Assembly (NCBI GenBank): GCA_029881855.1
Contig: JAOULU010000102.1
Coordinates: 1-6,516, forward strand
From: Nitrosomonas sp.
GTDB taxonomy: Bacteria; Pseudomonadota; Gammaproteobacteria; Burkholderiales; Nitrosomonadaceae
Reading direction: 5' to 3'
Length of the DNA stretch: 6,516 nucleotides
The translations under genes and the position numbers were made by a program. The notes under the pieces are model-generated. The model did not search any database. It had not been told where the DNA came from and worked only from the letters and a program-made list of their open reading frames with translations. Shown here one piece after another: positions 1 to 5,635 of this stretch. Numbering within the stretch: position 1 is the first letter of the stretch; each line of letters begins with the position of its first letter.

Positions 1-444
1 CGTATTGCCATGGAAAACGTCTCTTACTATGCTGCACCAGGCCAAGAAATGGCAGAAATCGATTTTCTCACAGCCGTACTGGAAGAAGCTGACTGTGATT
101 TATTGCTGGATGTGAATAATATTTATGTCAATAGCACGAATCACCGCTACGATGCAGATTCTTTTCTTCAGCAATTGCCTGCAAAACGCATCCGCTATAT
201 CCATATAGCCGGACACTACAATGAGGCAGAAGATCTTATTGTTGATACGCATGGCGCAGATGTCATTGACCCTGTCTGGCAATTACTCGAGAAAACCTAT
301 CAGCATTTTGGCATTATCCCTACTTTACTTGAACGCGATTTCAACATTCCACCCATGTCTGAATTACTCACAGAAGTAGACACCATTCATAACTTACAAT
401 TGAAATGGCAGGAAAAAAAGAGTGACCACATACAACACGGCTGA
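1..444 (+). CDS. DUF692 / MNIO-family iron oxidase (BufB/HvfB/MbnB-like), C-terminal half, 5' end outside window
   Basis: This is the C-terminal half (147 visible codons) of a DUF692 protein; the family is usually about 280 residues, so roughly half lies left of the window. The frame is open from base 1, so the Met at position 10 is internal. MNIO enzymes are TIM-barrel oxidases with two or three iron atoms that modify cysteines of ribosomally made peptides, for example to oxazolone-thioamide or thiooxazole. Likely metal-binding positions are all present, numbered by visible codon: Glu5 in ENVSYY, Asp37/Asn39-40 in [11 protein letters not shown], His68 and His72 in HIAGH, Asp82 and His84 in DTHG, and Glu111 in LLERD. 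The ligand assignment is from family knowledge, not alignment. The 23-base overlap with a DUF2063 gene is typical of the bufferin/Hvf arrangement and supports that subfamily over a stand-alone DUF692 protein. Family assignment is firm; the exact chemistry and peptide substrate cannot be read here. Confidence 0.92.
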   Translation, partial: RIAMENVSYYAAPGQEMAEIDFLTAVLEEADCDLLLDVNNIYVNSTNHRYDADSFLQQLPAKRIRYIHIAGHYNEAEDLIVDTHGADVIDPVWQLLEKTYQHFGIIPTLLERDFNIPPMSELLTEVDTIHNLQLKWQEKKSDHIQHG

Positions 445-1204
445 ACGACCTGATTTTGTGCGACAACAATATGCTTTTACCGCACACATCCGCAATCCAG
501 AGAAAAATCCGCGACCTTATGACGTAGAAGAACGTCGTATGAAAATCTATCGCGAGTTGTTCTATAACAATGCGGAAGGTTTTATGGCAAATACCTATCC
601 GGTATTACGTCAAATCACAACCGATAAACATTGGCACGCAATGATTCGCGATTACTTTGCCAACCATTTGTCTCATACACCGCTATTTCCAGAAATGCCT
701 AGAGAGTTTCTTAAATACCTAGAACATGAACGCAAACCACATCCCGATGACGCTCCTTTTATGCTTGAGCTTGCACACTATGAATGGGTTGAATTGGCGC
801 TATCTATTCTGGATGAAGATATTGATTTATCTGAGATCAATACAAAGGGCGATCTGCTCGCAGGTATACCCGTCATTTCACCGCTAGCATGGGTGCTGAG
901 CTACCACTATCCGGTGCATAAAATCAGCCCGGAATTCCAACCAAGAACACCGGATGACCCGTTGACACATCTCGTTGTTTACCGCGACCATTTTCATGAT
1001 GTGAATTTTATTGTATTGAATCCTGTCACCACACGCCTATTACAGTTAATCAACCAAGATAACAACCGTAGCACTGGGCATGCTTTATTAACGCAAATAG
1101 CCCACGAACTTAAGCACCCTCAACCTGAGACAGTTATTAATGGTGGCGCCCAGATTTTGAATGATCTTAGAAAACGTGACGTAATTTTAGGTGTCGCTAC
1201 TTAA
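422..1204 (+). CDS. DUF2063 / HvfC-BufC family RiPP maturation partner protein
   Basis: A 260-residue protein of normal length for the DUF2063 (NGO1945-like) family. The N-terminal helical domain, about residues 8-95, carries the family signatures [20 protein letters not shown] and [20 protein letters not shown]. The C-terminal domain, about 105-250, carries [30 protein letters not shown] and [19 protein letters not shown]. The N-terminal domain was long labelled 'putative DNA-binding', but in bufferin/Hvf systems the protein pairs with the MNIO enzyme and is thought to recognise the precursor peptide. It is cytoplasmic, with no signal peptide or membrane segment. The start is GTG at 422, chosen because AGGA at 410-413 sits 8 bases upstream, no in-frame ATG lies between, and the conserved region begins within about 10 residues. 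The overlap with the upstream gene implies translational coupling. No DoxX-like gene (often fourth in such operons) follows. Confidence 0.92.
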   Translation: MTTYNTAERPDFVRQQYAFTAHIRNPEKNPRPYDVEERRMKIYRELFYNNAEGFMANTYPVLRQITTDKHWHAMIRDYFANHLSHTPLFPEMPREFLKYLEHERKPHPDDAPFMLELAHYEWVELALSILDEDIDLSEINTKGDLLAGIPVISPLAWVLSYHYPVHKISPEFQPRTPDDPLTHLVVYRDHFHDVNFIVLNPVTTRLLQLINQDNNRSTGHALLTQIAHELKHPQPETVINGGAQILNDLRKRDVILGVAT

Positions 1205-1318
1205 ATATTCTCCTGATACAACACCCATCGGTTTCAAAATTATCCCGCCGTGTTAGCTTCGATAGATGAAAAATACGTTAGAATACGCTTTTATAGAATT
1301 TTTTTCGGGAGACCCTGA
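1205..1318 (+). promoter_or_regulatory. Intergenic gap with weak candidate ilvE promoter
   Basis: This 114-base gap separates the RiPP genes from ilvE and is the most likely place for a new promoter. Two TAGAAT hexamers, each five of six matches to the sigma-70 -10 consensus, lie at 1279-1284 and 1294-1299. Neither has a convincing -35 hexamer at 16-18 bases; the sequence there is gcttcg-like. I saw no GC-rich hairpin followed by a T-run, so there is no visible intrinsic terminator for the upstream operon. The ribosome binding site GGAG at 1308-1311 is 7 bases from the ilvE ATG. Confidence 0.35.
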
Positions 1319-2239
1319 ATGTCAATGGCTGATCGCGATGGCCTAATTTGGTATGACGGAGAAATGGTTCCCTGGCGGGATGCCAATACTCATGTCCTCA
1401 CCCATACGCTGCACTATGGTTTAGGTGTTTTTGAAGGGCTACGTGCTTATGAAACACCACATGGCCCAGCAATCTTCCGCTTGCAGGAACATACGGATCG
1501 ATTATTTAACTCGGCACATATTTTTATGATGCAAATGCCGTATGACAAGGCAACAATTTTGCAAGCGCAATGTGATGTAATAAAACAAAACAATCTTAAT
1601 TCTGGTTATATCAGACCTATTGTTTTTTATGGTTCGGAAGCCATGGGGCTTGCCGCCACCACACTGTCTGTTCATGTGGCAATTGCTGCTTGGCCCTGGG
1701 GCACTTATTTAGGTGCTGACAGCCTAGAAAACGGCATTCGCGTTAAAACATCATCGTTTACGCGCCACCATGTCAACATTAATATGTGCCGTGCAAAATC
1801 GGTAACCACTTATGCCAATTCAATCTTGGCGCACCAGGAAGTCGCCCAAAATGGTTATGATGAGGCACTCTTACTGGATGTAGATGGTTATATCGCAGAA
1901 GGCTCAGGTGAGAATATTTTTATTATTAAGAAGGGTAAAATCTATACACCAGACTTAACTTCCTGCCTGGAAGGCATCACGCGCGCTTCTGTTATTGATC
2001 TGGCCTCAGAGATTGGCGTTCCTGTCATTGAGAAACGTATCACACGAGATGAAATCTACTGTGCTGATGAGGCTTTCTTTACCGGCACGGCTGCTGAAGT
2101 CACACCAATTCGTGAATTGGATAATCGCACTATTGGATGCGGTAAACGCGGGCCAATAACCACTCAATTACAAACCATGTTCTTTGATTGCGTCAAAGGC
2201 AAAGCTCAGAATCATGTCGATTGGCTCACTTTTGTTTGA
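1319..2239 (+). CDS. ilvE: Branched-chain amino acid aminotransferase (class IV PLP enzyme)
   Basis: IlvE transfers the amino group between glutamate and the 2-oxo acids of leucine, isoleucine and valine, the last biosynthetic step and the first degradative one (EC 2.6.1.42). The 306 residues match the usual length of the bacterial IlvE-I type. Visible signatures are THTLHYGLGVFEGLRAY (about residues 28-44), FRLQEHTDRLF, the Schiff-base lysine Lys160 in CRAKSV, the cofactor-binding Glu194 in EGSGENIF, LEGITRASVI, and the phosphate-binding loop FFTGTAAEVTPI. By remembered comparison, Lys160 and Glu194 correspond to Lys159 and Glu193 of the E. coli enzyme. A D-amino acid transaminase or aminodeoxychorismate lyase is unlikely, because GVFEGLRAY and TGTAAEVTPI are IlvE-specific. 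ATG 1319 is preferred over ATG 1325 because GGAG at 1308-1311 is 7 bases away, against 13. It heads a compact run with the next gene 22 bases downstream. Confidence 0.97.
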   Translation: MSMADRDGLIWYDGEMVPWRDANTHVLTHTLHYGLGVFEGLRAYETPHGPAIFRLQEHTDRLFNSAHIFMMQMPYDKATILQAQCDVIKQNNLNSGYIRPIVFYGSEAMGLAATTLSVHVAIAAWPWGTYLGADSLENGIRVKTSSFTRHHVNINMCRAKSVTTYANSILAHQEVAQNGYDEALLLDVDGYIAEGSGENIFIIKKGKIYTPDLTSCLEGITRASVIDLASEIGVPVIEKRITRDEIYCADEAFFTGTAAEVTPIRELDNRTIGCGKRGPITTQLQTMFFDCVKGKAQNHVDWLTFV

Positions 2240-2261
2240 ATAAGATGCACTGGAAACTATT

Positions 2262-2465
2262 ATGAATCAACAATCTGATAATAAAGCACGTGAAATTGAA
2301 ATCACAACCGATGATTTACCACTCCATTGCCCAACACCTGCAATGATATTATGGAACACGCATCCACGAGTATTCCTTCCCATTGAAGCGACTGGTGAAG
2401 CATTGTGTCCTTATTGCGGCACCCATTACACTCTCAAAGGTGGTCCTGTTGCGGGACATCATTAA
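2262..2465 (+). CDS. Small CHCC zinc-finger protein (zf-CHCC / NDUFS6-like domain)
   Basis: A 67-residue protein with a single predicted zinc site, Cys23, His34, Cys49 and Cys52. This is the order and approximate spacing of the zf-CHCC family, the domain also found in the mitochondrial complex I subunit NDUFS6. The core signatures are LHCPTP near residue 22, a tryptophan and HPRVFLPI in the middle, and ALCPYCGTHYTL at the end. The acidic N-terminus, residues 1-20, is low in conserved features. Its cellular role in bacteria is not established; homologues often sit beside ilvE in betaproteobacteria (recalled, not searched). ATG 2262 has a short GGA at 2252-2254, 7 bases upstream. The 22-base gap from ilvE suggests co-transcription. 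It is too small to be an enzyme by itself; a metal-binding accessory or protein-interaction role is inference only. Confidence 0.88.
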   Translation: MNQQSDNKAREIEITTDDLPLHCPTPAMILWNTHPRVFLPIEATGEALCPYCGTHYTLKGGPVAGHH

Positions 2466-2517
2466 AATAGGGTCTTCACCTATAAAACGTTTTCTCTTTA
2501 AGGACTACCAATAAACT

Positions 2518-3894
2518 ATGCCTGATATTCCTCGTGAGGTTTTTAAAGCTTATGATATTCGTGGCATCGTTGGCACGGAATTAACGGTCAATACTGTCGA
2601 GGCAATCGGTCAAGCTATTGGTTCAGAAGCGCTTGCTCGTAATCTAACGTCCATTGCAATTGGTCGTGATGGGAGACTATCAGGCACAGAATTATCCCAA
2701 GCCCTTGCACGTGGCATTCAAAGCAGCGGTGTTAACGTCATTGATACTGGAATGGTTGCCACGCCCATGCTTTATTATGCCGCTCATGAATTATGTCAAT
2801 ATTCAGGTGTCATGGTTACCGGTAGCCATAACCCACCTGAGTACAACGGATTTAAAATTGTTCTAGATGGTGAAACCTTAGCCGCAGAATCTATTCAGGC
2901 ACTTCGTTTACGAATAGAAAATAACAATCTAAACCACGGCAAAGGTAATTATTCTGAACATGATATTACCGATGCCTATCTTAACCGTATCACTGATGAC
3001 ATCAAGTTTGATCGACCCATGAAGATCGTCGTGGATTGTGGTAACGGAGTACCTGGTGCCTTTGCACCAACTCTCTATCGCAACCTGGGCTGCGAAGTCA
3101 TCGAATTATTTTGTAAAGTGGACGGCACCTTTCCCAATCATCATCCTGACCCATCAGTGCCTGAGAATTTGCACAATGTTATTCATACATTGGCAACCAC
3201 CGATGCCGAAATTGGGCTAGCTTTTGATGGAGATGGTGATCGACTGGGTATTGTTACCAAGGCGGGTCACATTATCTATGCCGATCGTCTATTAATGTTA
3301 TTTGCAGCCGATGTCTTATCCAGAAACCCTGACGGAAAAATCATTTTTGATGTCAAGTGCACACGTAATCTGGCGCCCTGGATTAAACGCCATGGTGGCA
3401 TACCCCTGATGTGGAAAACAGGCCATTCATTTATCAAGGCCAAACTCAATGAAACAAATGCACTGTTAGCTGGTGAAATGAGCGGTCATTTCTTTTTCAA
3501 AGAACGCTGGTATGGCTTTGATGACGCCCTTTATGCTGGCGCACGACTTTTAGAGTTGCTAAGCCACCATAGTGAAATCGGCGCTATTTTACATGACCTC
3601 CCAGATTCACCTAGCACGCCTGAATTACAAATTCGTGTTCCCGAAGGGAATAATCACACGCTCATCACACAATTACAACAAAATGCGCAATTTGATAATG
3701 CCGAGCAAATCATAACAACAGATGGCTTACGGGTTGAGTATCATGATGGCTTTGGTTTGGCACGTGCCTCAAATACCACACCAGTTATTGTGCTACGTTT
3801 CGAAGCCGATAACGAAACAGCATTAAAACGTATTCAACAAGATTTTCAACATAATATTCTACGAGCCAAACCCGACGCAGTTTTACCGTTTTAA
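2518..3894 (+). CDS. Phosphomannomutase/phosphoglucomutase (AlgC type)
   Basis: This alpha-D-phosphohexomutase interconverts the 6- and 1-phosphates of mannose and/or glucose, feeding GDP-mannose, UDP-glucose, LPS and exopolysaccharide synthesis in the cytoplasm. Its 458 residues are close to Pseudomonas AlgC (463). All four family loops are present: the phosphoserine loop TGSHNPPEYNGFK with Ser103, the Mg-binding loop DGDGDRLG with Asp237, Asp239 and Asp241, the sugar-specificity loop GEMSGH at 319-324, and the phosphate-binding loop RASNTTP from Arg416. The N-terminal signature FKAYDIRGIVG confirms the start. GEMSGHFFFKERWYGFDD is typical of dual-specificity PMM/PGM rather than phosphoglucosamine mutase (GlmM), whose loop usually has GEQSGH. 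Substrate preference cannot be fixed from sequence, so manB, algC or pgm is left open. An AAGGA at 2500-2504 lies 13 bases from the ATG, longer than ideal. The downstream nadE begins 26 bases on. Confidence 0.95.
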   Translation: MPDIPREVFKAYDIRGIVGTELTVNTVEAIGQAIGSEALARNLTSIAIGRDGRLSGTELSQALARGIQSSGVNVIDTGMVATPMLYYAAHELCQYSGVMVTGSHNPPEYNGFKIVLDGETLAAESIQALRLRIENNNLNHGKGNYSEHDITDAYLNRITDDIKFDRPMKIVVDCGNGVPGAFAPTLYRNLGCEVIELFCKVDGTFPNHHPDPSVPENLHNVIHTLATTDAEIGLAFDGDGDRLGIVTKAGHIIYADRLLMLFAADVLSRNPDGKIIFDVKCTRNLAPWIKRHGGIPLMWKTGHSFIKAKLNETNALLAGEMSGHFFFKERWYGFDDALYAGARLLELLSHHSEIGAILHDLPDSPSTPELQIRVPEGNNHTLITQLQQNAQFDNAEQIITTDGLRVEYHDGFGLARASNTTPVIVLRFEADNETALKRIQQDFQHNILRAKPDAVLPF

Positions 3895-3920
3895 TCAGAA
3901 ACAATACTTGTCCTAGCAAT

Positions 3921-5549
3921 ATGAAAATTGCCATTGCCCAAATCAATTGCACGGTTGGCGACATTACTGGTAACACAACCAAGATTATTGACGCCGTTAA
4001 TCAGGCCAAGCAATCTAGAGCTGATCTGATCATCACACCCGAATTGGCATTATCTGGTTACCCTCCGGCTGATTTATTGTTACGCAGAACATTCTGCCTA
4101 GCCTGTGAAAAAGCACTGGAGAAACTGATAAAACTGACTAAGGAAGTCAAAGATATCGCACTAGTAGTTGGTCATCCGAGTTACCAAAATGGCAAGCTCT
4201 TCAATACTGCATCAGTCATTCGTAATGGCAAAATAATCACCCGTTACTACAAAAGAATACTTAGTCAAATACCCTTTTTTAACGAGCGTTATTATTTCGA
4301 TGCCGGTTCCAACCCCTGTCTATTTGAACTTAACAACATCAAATTTGGCATCAATATTTGTGCCGATTTCTGGCTGACCAACCCAGCAACTTACGTTATT
4401 CACCCAGATATAGATATATTATTAGTACTCAGTGCTTCGACTTATCATATTGACAAACAAGTTTCACGCTATCAAACGACCTATCAATTTATAGAACAAA
4501 CCAGTCTCAGTGTTATACATACCAATTTAGTTGGCGGGCAAGATGAATTGGTCTTTGACGGCGCTTCTTTCGTTATGAATCCGCAAGGTGAGCTAACACA
4601 TCAGCTCGATGAATTCGTTGAAACTATTGGGCTGGTCGACTTACAACATACGCAACCCATAAAAGGACAAATTGCAGCCTCCCAGCCCTCAGTTGCCAAT
4701 ATCTATCAGGCACTCTGTTTAGGCGTAGCAGATTACGTTCACAAAAATGGCTTCCCAGGTGTTCTATTGGGTCTCTCAGGAGGCGTAGATTCTGCGCTCA
4801 CACTGGCAATTGCAGTGGATGCCTTAGGTGCAGAACATGTAAAAACGGTGATGATGCCATCTCAATATACTGCCAATATCAGCTTAGATGACGCACAACA
4901 AATGGCCGCACTATTAAATGTCAAACATTATGAATGTGGCATAAAGTCCATCTTTGATCAGTTGCTTGAAATATTAGCAACAGATCTCCAAATCCCTACC
5001 GATACTATCGACGCTACCAATACAAGCACCATGCCAGAAAATCTACAAGCACGTATACGCGGCATGTTGCTTATGGCGCTCTCGAATCACTCCGGATCAA
5101 TTGTATTGACTACAGGCAACAAGTCTGAGATGGCCGTTGGATACTGCACTTTGTATGGCGATATGGCAGGCGGCTTTGCCGTGTTAAAAGATATTAGCAA
5201 AACTATGGTCTATCAGTTATGTGAATATCGCAATCAAATAAGTTACGTTATTCCTGAACGCATCATTAAGCGACCACCTAGCGCTGAATTACGGCCTAAT
5301 CAGACGGATCAAGATAGCTTGCCCCCATATGAAGTATTAGATGCAATTATTGAAGCCTATGTCGAACAAAACTGTTCAGTAGAAGAAATCATAGCCCTTG
5401 GATATCGTGAAATTGATGTGAAACATATCATTCGCTTAATTCATGCTAACGAATATAAGCGTCGCCAAGCACCACCGGGTATTCGTATTACAAAATGTGA
5501 CTTTGGAACAGCATGGCATTACCCCATAACCTCTAAGTCCAAACAGTAA
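3921..5549 (+). CDS. nadE: Glutamine-dependent NAD+ synthetase with divergent glutaminase domain
   Basis: NadE amidates nicotinic acid adenine dinucleotide to NAD+ using ATP and glutamine-derived ammonia, the last step of NAD synthesis (EC 6.3.5.1). The 542 residues hold an N-terminal nitrilase-fold glutaminase (about 1-250) and a C-terminal synthetase (about 265-540). The glutaminase triad is retained: Glu41 in TPELALSGYPP, Lys111 in YYKR and Cys147 in NICADFW. The synthetase has the ATP-pyrophosphatase P-loop GLSGGVDSALT, MMPSQYT, LTTGNKSEMAVGY, LYGDMAGGFAVLKD and RPPSAELRPNQTDQDSLPPY. The glutaminase half departs from the family at several usually constant sites, including LSQIPFFNE where LPNYxVFDE is expected. 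The ATG at 3921 fits the conserved MKIAIAQIN start but has no recognisable Shine-Dalgarno sequence; translation may depend on coupling to the mutase gene ending 26 bases upstream. Enzyme identity is firm; glutamine use is likely but less certain. Confidence 0.96.
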   Translation: MKIAIAQINCTVGDITGNTTKIIDAVNQAKQSRADLIITPELALSGYPPADLLLRRTFCLACEKALEKLIKLTKEVKDIALVVGHPSYQNGKLFNTASVIRNGKIITRYYKRILSQIPFFNERYYFDAGSNPCLFELNNIKFGINICADFWLTNPATYVIHPDIDILLVLSASTYHIDKQVSRYQTTYQFIEQTSLSVIHTNLVGGQDELVFDGASFVMNPQGELTHQLDEFVETIGLVDLQHTQPIKGQIAASQPSVANIYQALCLGVADYVHKNGFPGVLLGLSGGVDSALTLAIAVDALGAEHVKTVMMPSQYTANISLDDAQQMAALLNVKHYECGIKSIFDQLLEILATDLQIPTDTIDATNTSTMPENLQARIRGMLLMALSNHSGSIVLTTGNKSEMAVGYCTLYGDMAGGFAVLKDISKTMVYQLCEYRNQISYVIPERIIKRPPSAELRPNQTDQDSLPPYEVLDAIIEAYVEQNCSVEEIIALGYREIDVKHIIRLIHANEYKRRQAPPGIRITKCDFGTAWHYPITSKSKQ

Positions 5550-5565
5550 TTGATTCAGATCAATT
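5548..5565. promoter_or_regulatory. FNR/Anr/Dnr-type binding site (TTGAT-N4-ATCAA)
   Basis: The core at 5550-5563 reads TTGATTCAGATCAA, an exact match to the FNR-family half-sites. The inverted symmetry extends one pair beyond each side of TTGAT/ATCAA and then a second, giving 7-base arms AATTGAT and ATCAATT around a 4-base centre. It overlaps the last two bases of the nadE stop codon and is centred about 79 bases before the start of the M48 protease gene. Regulators of this family (FNR, Anr, Dnr, NnrR) respond to low oxygen or nitric oxide. The sequence match is direct; function as an operator is inferred from its position in the only gap before the protease gene. No T-run follows, so a terminator is unlikely. 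Confidence 0.55.
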
Positions 5566-5623
5566 TAGCTCAATATGCGTGCAATGAAGATGCCAATATG
5601 AGGGAACTTGGCTCGTAAACAGC

Positions 5624-5629
5624 TATCAT
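5624..5629 (+). promoter_or_regulatory. Candidate -10 hexamer immediately before the M48 gene
   Basis: TATCAT matches the sigma-70 -10 consensus at five of six positions and ends 6 bases before the protease ATG. Transcription from it would begin at or next to the start codon, giving a leaderless or nearly leaderless mRNA. That would fit the lack of a ribosome binding site there. No -35 hexamer is seen at 16-18 bases upstream (agggaa), so it would need an activator, or it is a chance match. Low confidence. Confidence 0.25.
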
Positions 5630-5635
5630 ATCAAG

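Noticed and set aside
100..282. 60-codon open frame on the minus strand inside the DUF692 gene
   Set aside because: It lies antisense to strongly conserved MNIO motifs, has no recognisable domain, and is explained by the coding strand.
1190..1225. GGTGT...ACACC inverted repeat around the end of the DUF2063 gene as a terminator
   Set aside because: The stem is only 5 bases with a loop of about 26 and no T-run.
2484..2493. Perfect 10-base palindrome AAAACGTTTT before the mutase gene
   Set aside because: It is short, AT-rich, has no loop and matches no known operator that I can name; it is likely chance in an AT-rich gap.
2654..2866. 70-codon open frame on the + strand inside the mutase gene
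   Set aside because: It is out of frame with the conserved phosphoserine loop region and has no family features. The same applies to the 60-codon frame at 3038-3220.
3785..3982. 65-codon hydrophobic minus-strand frame across the mutase-nadE junction
   Set aside because: It overlaps the conserved ends of both genes and no ribosome binding site or neighbour supports it; its hydrophobic character comes from antisense reading.
4251..4300. Frameshift as the cause of the odd LSQIPFFNERYYF stretch in NadE
   Set aside because: Conserved residues (YYK before, ERYYFDAG after) stay in the same frame with unchanged spacing, so these are substitutions, not a compensated frameshift that I can detect.
5548..5570. 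The palindrome after nadE as an intrinsic terminator
   Set aside because: The stem is AT-rich with only two G:C-type pairs and is followed by tttagct rather than a T-run; it fits an FNR-type site much better.
5575..5601. Eight-codon upstream reading frame with three methionines (MRAMKMPI) in the gap before the M48 gene
   Set aside because: There is no ribosome binding site and no attenuator-like hairpins around it; a frame this short is expected by chance.
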